From DAOTYE01 sp034434915 (GTDB lineage: Bacteria; Chloroflexota; Dehalococcoidia; Dehalococcoidales; RBG-16-60-22), in assembly GCA_034434915.1 (NCBI GenBank), contig DAOTYE010000068.1:1-35349 (forward strand): a stretch of 35,349 nt of DNA, written 5' to 3'. The translations under genes and the position numbers were made by a program. A model generated the notes under the pieces. It made no database searches and had not been told where the DNA came from. It was given only the letters and a program-made list of their open reading frames with translations. Positions within the stretch are counted from its first letter, which is position 1; each line of letters begins with the position of its first letter. Of the stretch, positions 1 through 7,107 are shown one piece after another.

Positions 1-147
1 GTGGAAAATAACGCCACCGGACAGCTCGCCCGCCTTATCCGGGCTGAGACAGGCATAGGTGTCAGCGGTAAAGTCCTCAAATTTGACGGGCGCCCTTTCA
101 CGCCTGCCATCATCATTGACGGACTGCGAAAGGAGGGGCTGGTTTAA
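1..147 (+). CDS. korA: 2-oxoacid:ferredoxin oxidoreductase alpha subunit, C-terminal end (partial)
   Basis: The window opens inside an open frame that ends at TAA 145-147, leaving 48 codons. The visible tail begins VENNATGQLARLIR, which resembles the C-terminal end of the alpha subunit of 2-oxoglutarate or other 2-oxoacid:ferredoxin oxidoreductases. The stop codon shares its last base with the ATG of the beta subunit, as expected for a co-translated alpha/beta pair. The alpha subunit normally helps bind the substrate and CoA in these cytoplasmic enzymes. The start and catalytic domains lie outside the window, so the exact 2-oxoacid cannot be told. Confidence 0.8.
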   Translation: MENNATGQLARLIRAETGIGVSGKVLKFDGRPFTPAIIIDGLRKEGLV

Positions 148-995
148 TGGTCACAATAGCTGATTATGCCGGCATCAAGACCGCCTGGTGCCCCGGGTGC
201 GGCAACTTCGGCATTCTGAGCGCGGTGAAAAAAGCCCTCGTTGAGCTTAAGATAGAGCCCCATCAGGTCTTGCTCGTCTCAGGCATCGGGCAGGCGGGGA
301 AGCTCCCCCACTACATGAGAGGCAACATTTTCAATTCTCTGCATGGCCGTCCTGTCCCACCCGCCGTTGCCGCCAAAATCGCCAATCCTGAACTTATCGT
401 GATTGCCGTGAGTGGAGACGGAGACGCCTACGGTGAGGGCGGCAACCATTTCCTCCATGCCGCGCGGCGCAACCACCGCATCACCTACCTCGTCCACAAT
501 AATCAGGTCTATGGTCTGACCAAGGGACAAACCTCCCCAACGAGCGACTCCGGCTTCATTACCAGAAGCACACCGCAGGGCGCTCCCGTTCCCATCAACC
601 CCCTCGCCCTCGCCATCGCTCTGGATACCAGCTTTGTTGCCCGCGGCTTCTCCGGGGAAATTGACCACCTGGCGGGGTTGATTAAAGCCGGCATCCAGCA
701 TCCCGGCTTTGCCCTCATTGACATCCTCCAGCCGTGCCCCTCATTCAACTTCAAAAATACTTTCAACTGGTACCGGGAGCGGGTGTACCGGCTGGGTGCT
801 GATTACGACCCGACCGATAAGCTCGCCGCCTTTGCCAGAGCGCAGGAATGGGGAGAAAAGATACCCATTGGCATCATCTATAAAAAGGAACGCCCAACAT
901 TTGAAGAACAGCTACCCGCCCTGAAAGCTGGTGCGCTGGTGACGCAGAAGCTGGAACCAAGGGGAGTGGCAGGACTGTTTGATGAGTTTATGTAA
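147..995 (+). CDS. korB: 2-oxoacid:ferredoxin oxidoreductase beta subunit (TPP-binding)
   Basis: Predicted thiamine-pyrophosphate subunit of a 2-oxoacid:ferredoxin oxidoreductase, which decarboxylates a 2-oxoacid to acyl-CoA and reduces ferredoxin. At 282 aa it is normal length for the family. WCPGCGN (residues 14-20) is the usual N-terminal cysteine motif. GDGD (90-93) followed by NNQVYG (118-123) is the TPP/Mg-binding motif, and GQTSPTS (127-133) is a strongly conserved family stretch. The ATG overlaps the alpha stop by one base, so the two are almost certainly translationally coupled. Kor-type (2-oxoglutarate) is the likeliest reading, but other 2-oxoacids remain possible. No delta or gamma subunit follows. 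Confidence 0.88.
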   Translation: MVTIADYAGIKTAWCPGCGNFGILSAVKKALVELKIEPHQVLLVSGIGQAGKLPHYMRGNIFNSLHGRPVPPAVAAKIANPELIVIAVSGDGDAYGEGGNHFLHAARRNHRITYLVHNNQVYGLTKGQTSPTSDSGFITRSTPQGAPVPINPLALAIALDTSFVARGFSGEIDHLAGLIKAGIQHPGFALIDILQPCPSFNFKNTFNWYRERVYRLGADYDPTDKLAAFARAQEWGEKIPIGIIYKKERPTFEEQLPALKAGALVTQKLEPRGVAGLFDEFM

Positions 996-1013
996 AATGA
1001 GCCAGCAGGGCGT

Positions 1014-1032
1014 CAGAGAAACGGCATCTCTG
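1014..1032. other. Small stem-loop between korB and the convergent marC gene
   Basis: CAGAGA (1014-1019) and TCTCTG (1027-1032) form a perfect 6-bp stem with a 7-base loop, 19 bases after the korB stop. No T-run follows on either strand, so it is not a canonical intrinsic terminator. It sits where two convergent transcripts meet and might slow or protect their ends. Function is a guess. Confidence 0.3.
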
Positions 1033-1069
1033 GAGAAATCGTCACTGAGCCAAAGGGCAAGACCGTCAT

Positions 1070-1681
1070 TCAACCGTAGCCCAGACCCGGTGGCAGGACT
1101 CCTATCAGCGCCAGCCCGCGGATAACCATGCTCACCGCGATTGCGGCGAGGAGCAAGCCAAAAATCTTTGAGACCGCTTTGATGCCTGCCTGCCCCATAA
1201 ACCGGACAACATGCATTCCACCAAGAAAGATAGCCCAGGTAATGAGCATGTTCAGGATAAACGAAACCAGGACGATGGCGATATGAAATTGTGTTGCCAG
1301 CAGGAGCAAAGTGGTTATCGTAGCAGGTCCGGTGATGAGCGGCGTGCCAATGGGGACGACCGCCGCCATCTCTTCCCTGATGACCTCAGTATAGCGCCCG
1401 GTCACGATGTAATTAAGTGAAAGTATAAAGAGCACCGCGCCGCCTGCGATGGCAAACGAGCCGATGGAGATGCCCAGGACTTCAAGTATGAATTTTCCGA
1501 AAAACAGGAACGCCAGCCCTATGGCTGTTGCCGTAGCGGTAGCCATCAGCACCAGTCTGCGGCGCTCATGGACATCCATATCTTCACTGACGGAGATGAT
1601 TACCGGCAGATTGCCGATGGGGTCCATGACGATAAAAAGCGGTATGAATGTCAGAATAAACGCCTGAAGCCAGTCGTTCAA
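1070..1681 (-). CDS. MarC family integral membrane protein
   Basis: This 203-aa protein is almost entirely hydrophobic, with about six predicted membrane segments. The N-terminal pattern FIPLFIVMDPIGNLPV is characteristic of the MarC/NAAT family, which is usually 190-220 aa. Despite the name, MarC proteins are not shown to cause multidrug resistance, and a transport role is generally assumed rather than proven. It lies 9 bases downstream of the DUF2905 gene on the same strand and is probably co-transcribed with it. Function beyond membrane protein is unknown. Confidence 0.85.
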   Translation of the reverse strand: MNDWLQAFILTFIPLFIVMDPIGNLPVIISVSEDMDVHERRRLVLMATATATAIGLAFLFFGKFILEVLGISIGSFAIAGGAVLFILSLNYIVTGRYTEVIREEMAAVVPIGTPLITGPATITTLLLLATQFHIAIVLVSFILNMLITWAIFLGGMHVVRFMGQAGIKAVSKIFGLLLAAIAVSMVIRGLALIGVLPPGLGYG

Positions 1682-1690
1682 GATGCTCTC

Positions 1691-1915
1691 CTACTTAAAC
1701 AATCTGAACACGATGTTCAGGATAACCGTCAAAACCAGGCTCAACACCAATGATGTCGCCAGTGGGAAGATGAATGTGACATTGCCCTTCTGAAAGAAGA
1801 AATCGCCGGGGAGCCTGCCCGGTAAAGGGATTCTGCTCCAGAGGGTAAACACAATGCCAGCAATGACCAGGAAGACGCCGATGACGATTAACATCTTGCC
1901 GAAACTGTCAAACAT
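1691..1915 (-). CDS. DUF2905 small membrane protein
   Basis: This 74-aa protein has two hydrophobic helices (about residues 6-26 and 46-70) joined by a short polar stretch containing RIPLPGRLPGDF. That arrangement and loop motif match the DUF2905 family, whose function is not known. It is the first gene of a two-gene minus-strand unit with marC. A TATAAT -10 hexamer lies only about 19 bases upstream of the ATG, so the leader is very short. GGGGA upstream of the ATG is a weak ribosome site. Confidence 0.8.
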   Translation of the reverse strand: MFDSFGKMLIVIGVFLVIAGIVFTLWSRIPLPGRLPGDFFFQKGNVTFIFPLATSLVLSLVLTVILNIVFRLFK

Positions 1916-1933
1916 AGAATAGTCCCCGCTATT

Positions 1934-1961
1934 ATTATAGCAGGAAAAGATGAACTCTAAA
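1934..1961 (-). promoter_or_regulatory. Putative promoter for the DUF2905-marC unit
   Basis: On the minus strand, TTTAGA (1961-1956) and TATAAT (1939-1934) are separated by 16 bases. The -10 is a perfect sigma70-type match and the -35 is a weak 4/6 match. Predicted transcription would start near 1927, giving a leader of only about 12 nt before the ATG at 1915. Confidence 0.5.
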
Positions 1962-1977
1962 TTCTAAATACTAAACA
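1957..1977. repeat. Degenerate AT-rich heptamer repeat
   Basis: Three consecutive 7-base units, CTAAATT, CTAAATA and CTAAACA, lie in the divergent spacer between the DUF2905 gene and the radical SAM gene. The run continues into further AT-rich sequence to about 2001, unlike the GC-richer surroundings. It resembles short AT-rich intergenic repeats rather than coding sequence. Only three units are present, so chance is possible. Confidence 0.4.
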
Positions 1978-2025
1978 ATATTCAAATCCAGATGACCAAA
2001 TTAAGCCGTGCGGCGTGGCATACGG

Positions 2026-2031
2026 TATAAT
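2026..2031 (+). promoter_or_regulatory. -10 hexamer TATAAT placed for a leaderless transcript
   Basis: A perfect TATAAT lies 6 bases before the ATG at 2038, so transcription would begin at or next to the start codon. No Shine-Dalgarno sequence precedes the ATG. No good -35 is present at 17 bases (AAGCCG). TTAAGC at 2001-2006 would need a 19-base spacer. Confidence 0.5.
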
Positions 2032-2037
2032 TAAACC

Positions 2038-3174
2038 ATGCCACAGGTAAAGCTCGTCCCTAAGAAGGGCTCTACCCTGCATGACTTTCCCTATGCCACG
2101 CCGGGCAGGAAATGCCCCCACTTCTGGATAATCAATGTCACCCCGCCCGGTCCGGCTCACTGCGTCCACAACTGCCTCTACTGCTACGCCCGTCAGGCAA
2201 TTTATTCCGACTACTCACCTGAGACGGTCATCTATAATAACCTGCCAGAGCTCGTGGAGAGAGACCTGAAGAAAATTGACCTCTGTCCACCCATATCCAT
2301 CTCCAATGTCTCTGACCCCTGTCAACCTATCCCTGCGCTCAGGGCTGAGGTGAAGCGGTTGATTAAGCTCCTCATGGACTGCGGCGTGGCTTTCTCCATC
2401 ACTACCAAAGGTGACCCATCCTTCCTGCTTGACCTCCCCGGCTTCGCCTCCTACCAGCCGAAGTTCATCGGCGTCACGATAGAAGGCACGTCAGATGTGC
2501 TGAAGCTCCTTTCGCCGTCAGCGCCGCCATTTGAGAAGCGGCTTGAGACCGTGCGCCGTCTGTCCGCTCTTGGCATTGACATGCTTGTCCGCCTTGACCC
2601 GGTCTTCATCCACCTTTTTCAGGCGCTTTATGGAGAAAAGTGGTTTGCAGAAATTGAGCGGCTCGTTGAGACCTTCGCACACAATGGAGCAAGGCACATT
2701 GTAAGCAGTACCGGAAGGCTCTCCAAAAGGACTTTTCCTGCTGACGGGAGCACTAGCCTCTGGCAGAGAATATATGACGTTATTAACAAGAACTCGGCAG
2801 AAGCCGCCAGGCGCTTCGCCTGCGATTATGTTTACGAGCGCGGCGGCACAAGTCAAGGCTACCTCCTGCGGAAAGACTTAAGACTGGATTTCCACCGCCG
2901 GGTAAAAGACATCGCTGAGGCGCATGGCATGACTTATGCCACCTGCCAGGAGCTGAGCGCCAAGGAAGCAGACTCCGCCGGACTGCCCCACTGTGAGCGG
3001 TTTCTCACCCCTTTCTCACGCAAGCAGGAGGACAGCCGCTTCAAGCCGATTAAAGAGTGCACCGCGAACTGCCACGTCTCCTGCCACAACCTTCTTAACC
3101 CGCCCTGCGGTCAACCCAAACTGGTCTCCCCGCGACCTTTTAAGATGTGCCACCTGAAATGGTATAATAGATGA
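2038..3174 (+). CDS. SplB-like radical SAM protein
   Basis: This 378-aa cytoplasmic protein has the three-cysteine cluster CVHNCLYC (C42, C46, C49). Its CX3CX2C spacing and the following YAR match radical SAM enzymes of the SplB (spore photoproduct lyase-related, COG1533) group. NVSDPCQP and ITTKGDP further along fit the TIM-barrel core. A second cysteine-rich region near the C terminus (CTANCHVSC, then two more cysteines) may hold another Fe-S cluster or zinc. The substrate is unknown, and true photoproduct repair is not implied. The ATG has no ribosome site but a TATAAT 6 bases upstream, suggesting leaderless translation. Confidence 0.82.
   Translation: MPQVKLVPKKGSTLHDFPYATPGRKCPHFWIINVTPPGPAHCVHNCLYCYARQAIYSDYSPETVIYNNLPELVERDLKKIDLCPPISISNVSDPCQPIPALRAEVKRLIKLLMDCGVAFSITTKGDPSFLLDLPGFASYQPKFIGVTIEGTSDVLKLLSPSAPPFEKRLETVRRLSALGIDMLVRLDPVFIHLFQALYGEKWFAEIERLVETFAHNGARHIVSSTGRLSKRTFPADGSTSLWQRIYDVINKNSAEAARRFACDYVYERGGTSQGYLLRKDLRLDFHRRVKDIAEAHGMTYATCQELSAKEADSAGLPHCERFLTPFSRKQEDSRFKPIKECTANCHVSCHNLLNPPCGQPKLVSPRPFKMCHLKWYNR
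3140..3168 (+). promoter_or_regulatory. Putative promoter for the 3201-5052 gene group
   Basis: TTAAGA (3140-3145) and TATAAT (3163-3168) are spaced by 17 bases at the extreme 3' end of the radical SAM gene. The -10 is perfect and the -35 is 4/6. Transcription would start near 3175, leaving a 26-nt leader that contains GAGGTGAGGTGA, a good ribosome site for the gene at 3201. Confidence 0.5.
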
Positions 3175-3200
3175 TATTGCGGATTGAGGTGAGGTGACCT

Positions 3201-3557
3201 ATGACAGCAACAGATGCCCTTTTTATCTTCGGTCTCATCATCCTGGCTATCCTCGCCTGGCTGTTCATACCGGTCTGGATGATAAAGCGGAATGTGCCCA
3301 AAGTCATCAAAATCTTTGAGAAAAAGAACGCCATCGGACCGGAGAATGCCAAGACCATTGAGGAGCTGGGTCTCAAGCCCAAGTCCATGCTACAGCGGAT
3401 GTTCAGCCGGCGCGATTACAAACCCAAAGCTCTGGACTTCCTCATCCAGGCAAACCTGGTCCAGATGAGAGAAGACGGCAGAGTCTTCATCACCGAGGAG
3501 ACAGCCAGGAACAGGGATAACCTGCTCCAGTTCAAGTTTTTCAAGCGCAAGCAGTAA
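3201..3557 (+). CDS. Small membrane-anchored protein with a helical C-terminal domain
   Basis: Family not recognised. The 118-aa protein has one N-terminal membrane segment (about residues 6-28) followed by a basic stretch (KRNVPK) and a soluble region. The C-terminal half (about 50-110) contains ALDFLIQANLVQMREDGRVFITEE, a spacing reminiscent of a winged-helix fold, with the wing formed by VQMREDGRVFIT. This is a suggestion from pattern only. It follows its own promoter and a strong GAGGTGA ribosome site. The next gene begins within 11 bases, so it is probably co-transcribed with the DUF1893 and aldo/keto reductase genes. Confidence 0.7.
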   Translation: MTATDALFIFGLIILAILAWLFIPVWMIKRNVPKVIKIFEKKNAIGPENAKTIEELGLKPKSMLQRMFSRRDYKPKALDFLIQANLVQMREDGRVFITEETARNRDNLLQFKFFKRKQ

Positions 3558-3567
3558 AGGACTGATG

Positions 3568-3996
3568 ATGAACAAAAAACTCTTTCAGGAATTTATGGCA
3601 AGCCCGGATACCCTCCGCGTTTACGCCGATGGCAAAGCAGTTTTCTCCTCCACCAAAGAACGTCTCATCCCGCTCATTGAGTACCTTGACACCGTGGCGC
3701 CGCATTATCAGAACGTCATCATCTACGATAAAATCATGGGAAACGCCGCCGCCCTCCTGTCTATAAAAGCAGGGGCGAAGGAGGTTTATAGCCCTCTCGG
3801 CAGTGAGCACGCAGTTAAAACCTTAAAGCATTACCACATCGTCCATGAAATCTTGAAGGTTATCCCCTGTATCATGCGGGCGGACGGCACGGACATGTGC
3901 CCCATGGAGAAGCTGTCAATAGGCAAGACGCCAGAGGAGTTCTACCAGGCGCTGAAGTCAATGGGCAAAAAGCCGCCGGCAGACACGGCGTCCTAA
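3568..3996 (+). CDS. DUF1893 (TM1506-type) protein
   Basis: This 142-aa protein resembles the DUF1893 family, represented structurally by TM1506, which has a cytidine-deaminase-like fold but no proven activity. Diagnostic stretches are DKIMGNAAALL in the middle and CIMRADGTDMCPME near the C terminus, where the two cysteines and the Asp could form a metal or catalytic site. Tandem ATGs occur at 3565 and 3568. AAAGGA at 3556-3561 gives a 6-base spacing to 3568 and only 3 to 3565, so 3568 is preferred. It lies between a small membrane protein and an Fe-S aldo/keto reductase on one strand. Confidence 0.78.
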   Translation: MNKKLFQEFMASPDTLRVYADGKAVFSSTKERLIPLIEYLDTVAPHYQNVIIYDKIMGNAAALLSIKAGAKEVYSPLGSEHAVKTLKHYHIVHEILKVIPCIMRADGTDMCPMEKLSIGKTPEEFYQALKSMGKKPPADTAS

Positions 3997-4005
3997 AATA
4001 ATGTC

Positions 4006-5052
4006 ATGGAGAAGATACGGCTCGGCAGGACCGGGCTCATGGTGACCAGGCTGGGGTTTGGTGGCATCCCCATCCAGAGGCTGGCGGAGGCGGAGGCTGT
4101 CAAGGTCGTGAAACACTGCCTTGACCTGGGCATTAACTTCATTGATACCGCCAATGCCTATACCACCAGTGAAGAGCGTATCGGCAAAGCCATCGCCGGT
4201 CGGAAGCGCGAGGACCTCATCATTGCCACCAAGTCCACCGACCGCACCCGCGAAGGCGTGGAGAAGCATCTCCAGCTGAGCCTGAAGCGGCTCGGCACCG
4301 GCTATATTGACCTCTACCAGTTCCATAACGTGAGCAATGACGCCGCCATGAAAGCTGTCCTCTCTCCTGACGGTCCGCTGGCAGTGCTTGAAGCGGCAAA
4401 GAAGGCGGGCACAGTCAGGCACATCGGCATATCCTCTCACTCCATTGATATTGCCAAGAAGCTGGTGAAATCAGGCAAATTTGAGACCATCATGTTCCCG
4501 CTCAACTTCATCACCTATGAGCACGGAGAAGAGCTCCTGCCGCTTGCCAGAGAGCATGACGTGGGCTTCATCGCCATGAAACCGCTCGCCGGCGGGGCGC
4601 TGGACAATATAGATGTCTCTCTCTGCTTCAAATATCTTTTCCAGTTCCCGGATATTCTGCTCATCCCCGGCATTGAGCGGACGGAAGAAATAGAGCAGAC
4701 TGTGCAGATTTGCGCCGGACCGCGTGAGCTCACTCCTGCCGATTGGCAAGAGATTGAGCGCATCCGCGCCGCGGTGGGGCAGAAATTCTGCCGACGGTGT
4801 GATTACTGCCAGCCATGCACTGAGGGTATCAATATCTCCATTGTCATGCAGACGCGGAGCATCCTCAAGCGCCTGCCGCCGGAGACTACCTTTTCCGGCT
4901 GGTTCAATGACGAGATGGGCAAGGCAAACAGCTGTGCCCAGTGCGGGGAATGCGAGGAGCGGTGCCCCTTCAAGCTACCCATCCGCGAGATGATTTCAGA
5001 AAACACTGCGCTGTTCAGAGAAGCTAAACGGCAGTGGGAGGAGAGCCGCTAA
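4006..5052 (+). CDS. Aldo/keto reductase with C-terminal ferredoxin-type Fe-S domain
   Basis: This is a 348-aa oxidoreductase of the COG1453 type. The N-terminal aldo/keto reductase barrel carries the usual tetrad D47, Y52, K76 and H107, so NAD(P)H-dependent carbonyl reduction is plausible. The C-terminal third carries two cysteine clusters: C262, C265, C268, C271 (CxxCxxCxxC) and C310, C313, C316, C320 followed by Pro (ferredoxin-like). These suggest iron-sulfur centres that could link the barrel to ferredoxin in an anaerobe. The substrate is unknown. It starts 9 bases after the DUF1893 gene. Its stop codon overlaps the stop of the MFS remnant on the other strand. Confidence 0.88.
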   Translation: MEKIRLGRTGLMVTRLGFGGIPIQRLAEAEAVKVVKHCLDLGINFIDTANAYTTSEERIGKAIAGRKREDLIIATKSTDRTREGVEKHLQLSLKRLGTGYIDLYQFHNVSNDAAMKAVLSPDGPLAVLEAAKKAGTVRHIGISSHSIDIAKKLVKSGKFETIMFPLNFITYEHGEELLPLAREHDVGFIAMKPLAGGALDNIDVSLCFKYLFQFPDILLIPGIERTEEIEQTVQICAGPRELTPADWQEIERIRAAVGQKFCRRCDYCQPCTEGINISIVMQTRSILKRLPPETTFSGWFNDEMGKANSCAQCGECEERCPFKLPIREMISENTALFREAKRQWEESR

Positions 5053-5100
5053 CTTTTCTTCCTCATCCGCGGCGTGGCCGCCGTCAGCACAGCGCCAACA
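5049..5100 (-). pseudogene. 3' remnant of an MFS transporter gene
   Basis: Read on the minus strand, these bases encode VGAVLTAATPRMRKKS followed by TAG. The intact MFS gene at 5606-6859 ends IGAVLMMATPRVRKKK, so 11 of 16 residues agree and the DNA is visibly similar. The similarity stops where the hicA stop codon begins (5101). The stretch has no start and is far too short to be a gene. It is best explained as the tail of a second, diverged MFS copy whose body was lost or replaced by the hicBA cassette. The TAG overlaps the aldo/keto reductase stop. Confidence 0.72.
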
Positions 5101-5325
5101 TTATAAACGGAACTCATCTGCAGAGATGCCACTCCCCTCAATAATACTTCTAAGTGTACCGAGGGGAAGCTCCTTGCCTTTGTGGCGGGGGACAATTACC
5201 TGCTTGCCAGAGTCAGGATGACGCCATTTTTGATGACTGCCGCGCTGAGAAACAAGGATGAAACCGCGTTTTTGAAGGATTCTGGTAACGTCTGCAGCTT
5301 TCAGCCGGGGAAGCTTCTCTGTCAT
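5101..5325 (-). CDS. hicA: HicA-type mRNA interferase toxin
   Basis: This 74-aa protein matches the HicA (YcfA-like) family, whose members cleave mRNA through a double-stranded-RNA-binding-like fold. The catalytic histidine is H31 in the RGSHQKW motif, followed by VPRHKGKELPLGTLRSI, all typical. It is intact, so the toxin is probably active. Its ATG overlaps the hicB TAA by one base (TAATG), so antitoxin and toxin are coupled with the antitoxin first. The gene abuts an MFS remnant at its 3' side, suggesting that the pair arrived by insertion. Confidence 0.87.
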   Translation of the reverse strand: MTEKLPRLKAADVTRILQKRGFILVSQRGSHQKWRHPDSGKQVIVPRHKGKELPLGTLRSIIEGSGISADEFRL

Positions 5326-5531
5326 TAGACCGGCACTTCCACCTCAACAACTTTACCTGCGGAATCCAGCTTCAATGACGATGGTTCAAGATAGAGCGTA
5401 ATTGCCTCTTTGATATTGCTCAGAGCTTCTTCCTCAGTATCGCCGGCACTACAGCATCCGGGAAGTTCTGGACAAAAAGCGGCGTAGCTCTTCGTTTCCG
5501 GGTCATACTCTATTACCACTCTGAACTTCAT
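5325..5531 (-). CDS. hicB: HicB-type antitoxin (short form)
   Basis: This 68-aa protein has the degenerate RNase-H-like HicB fold, shown by the pattern YDPETKSYAAFCPELPGCCSAGDTEEEAL. It has no added helix-turn-helix or ribbon-helix-helix domain at the C terminus, so it is the short class. Short HicB proteins neutralise HicA by direct binding, and any DNA binding would have to come from elsewhere. The ribosome site is AAAGGTAAAGGT just upstream. A possible -10 hexamer TATTAT lies at 5574-5569 on the minus strand, with no convincing -35. It is translated ahead of hicA with a one-base overlap. Confidence 0.85.
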   Translation of the reverse strand: MKFRVVIEYDPETKSYAAFCPELPGCCSAGDTEEEALSNIKEAITLYLEPSSLKLDSAGKVVEVEVPV

Positions 5532-5605
5532 GGTATTACCTTTACCTTTAGTTTACTTGACCGCCGGTATAATATCAATGGGCAATTCTCCCGGCAAGCA
5601 ACGTC

Positions 5606-6859
5606 TCACTTTTTCTTCCTCACCCGCGGCGTGGCCATCATCAGCACAGCGCCTATGACCAAAAGCCCCGCCTGTGACAGCCAGGCATAAGTATAGCGCC
5701 CCCAAGTATCAAAGAACCACCCCGCAAACGGCGGTCCTACCACGTTGCCCAGCAAAAGCATACCCCAGGCAAAGCCGATGATTGTGCCATAGCTCCGGCT
5801 CCCGAAGTAGTCCCTCAGTAAGATACCGAGCATGCTCAGGTTGCCGCCGTAGCTGATGCCGAAGAGCAGAGAAAAGAAAACAAGCAGCCAGGCGGTGGCG
5901 GCGGTGGTGAACTCAAATAAGAGCATGCTGACCGCCAGCCCCAGGAGAGCACTTGCGGAAAGGAGCTTTTTATTAAGTCGGTCGCCCAGCACCCCGAAGC
6001 CAAACCTCCCTCCGATGCTGATAAGAGGCAGAGCCGTGGTCACCAGACCGGACAAAGAGCGGGAAATGCCCACACTGGAAAGGTATGGCATGATGTGGGT
6101 AAACACCGCGCCTACGGCAATGAAGTGCGGAAACAGACCCAAGACGATATGCCACATGGTGCGGCTTCTCAGTGCCGCCCTTGCGCTTATACCATCTGCA
6201 TCAGGCATCGGCTGAATCGGGCTGCTGTTCAGGATTGAGACGCTCTCAGTGCCATCAGGCAGGTAGCCATAAGGCTCCGGCCGGCTCCGCACCACCAGTG
6301 TCAGCGGCACCATCAGGACGAACATGCTGACGCCAAGTATCAGAACTGCCATGCGCCACCCATACAGCGCCACCAGTCTGACGATGAGCGGCACCAGCAC
6401 ACCGCTGGCGCCATGACCGCAAATCATGAGGCCGGTGGCAAGCCCGAGATTTCTGCGGAACCACCGCCCGATAACCGTCGTGGTGATTGAGATGCCGGCA
6501 CTGCTGCTCCCCAGCGCCATCAGGATAGAGGCAAAATAAAACATGCCCAGCGACCGCATCTGGCTCATCATCAGCAGACCGAGCGCCGTTGAGACGGCTC
6601 CTGCGAACATGAGCTTGCGGGCGCCCCAGCGGTCAACTATCAGCCCCAGGATAGGCGCCAGGAGCCCGGCTTCCATGCCACGTATAGATGCGGCGAGCGA
6701 GACTTCCACATAGCTCCAGCCAAACTCCTCAGCAATTGGCCTGAAGATGGCGGTGAAGCCGTAAAAGACCACGCCGGAAGTATAGAGGGAAATGAAAAAA
6801 CATGCGGCAACAATCCACCACCCGTAGAAGACTTTTGAGGGTTTACAACGTGTCAGCAC
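5606..6859 (-). CDS. MFS transporter, OFA/monocarboxylate-type
   Basis: This 417-aa protein has about 12 predicted membrane segments. It begins KVFYGWWIVAACFF and contains PIAEEFGWSY, SIRGMEAGLLAPILG and DRWGARK between the second and third helices, the usual MFS loop signature. These features match the oxalate:formate antiporter / monocarboxylate-porter-like group, so a carboxylate is a likely but unproven substrate. The start is GTG at 6859, because the family's first helix begins ten residues later and no good ATG precedes it. The ribosome site is weak. A remnant of a second copy's 3' end lies 0.5 kb downstream, past hicBA. Confidence 0.85.
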   Translation of the reverse strand: MLTRCKPSKVFYGWWIVAACFFISLYTSGVVFYGFTAIFRPIAEEFGWSYVEVSLAASIRGMEAGLLAPILGLIVDRWGARKLMFAGAVSTALGLLMMSQMRSLGMFYFASILMALGSSSAGISITTTVIGRWFRRNLGLATGLMICGHGASGVLVPLIVRLVALYGWRMAVLILGVSMFVLMVPLTLVVRSRPEPYGYLPDGTESVSILNSSPIQPMPDADGISARAALRSRTMWHIVLGLFPHFIAVGAVFTHIMPYLSSVGISRSLSGLVTTALPLISIGGRFGFGVLGDRLNKKLLSASALLGLAVSMLLFEFTTAATAWLLVFFSLLFGISYGGNLSMLGILLRDYFGSRSYGTIIGFAWGMLLLGNVVGPPFAGWFFDTWGRYTYAWLSQAGLLVIGAVLMMATPRVRKKK

Positions 6860-6909
6860 GTAGCGTTTTCAATCCTGAATCAGCGACACAGGCAGAGCAA
6901 TTCACCAGT

Positions 6910-6938
6910 ATTATAACACCTTCAGCTAATCAGGTAAA
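6910..6938 (-). promoter_or_regulatory. Putative promoter for the MFS transporter gene
   Basis: Minus-strand TTTACC (6938-6933) and TATAAT (6915-6910) are separated by 17 bases. The -10 is perfect and the -35 matches 4/6. Transcription would begin near 6903, about 44 bases before the GTG start. Confidence 0.55.
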
Positions 6939-7107
6939 AATAAGCTGAGCCTGCTTCCCTTTTCAGAAGCATTACTTAAGTACCTAACACCCTTGAACCA
7001 ATTAACTATTTACTTGTCCCTTGTATTCCGTAATGATGATAAAGGTAAGAGTGTATCTGTCTCTCGGTCAGAAAGTGTTATCAACAGGGGCATTAAGGGA
7101 GGACTGG

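Noticed and set aside
279..701. 140-codon minus-strand frame within korB
   Set aside because: Shadow of a strong korB coding region; no motif and no ribosome site.
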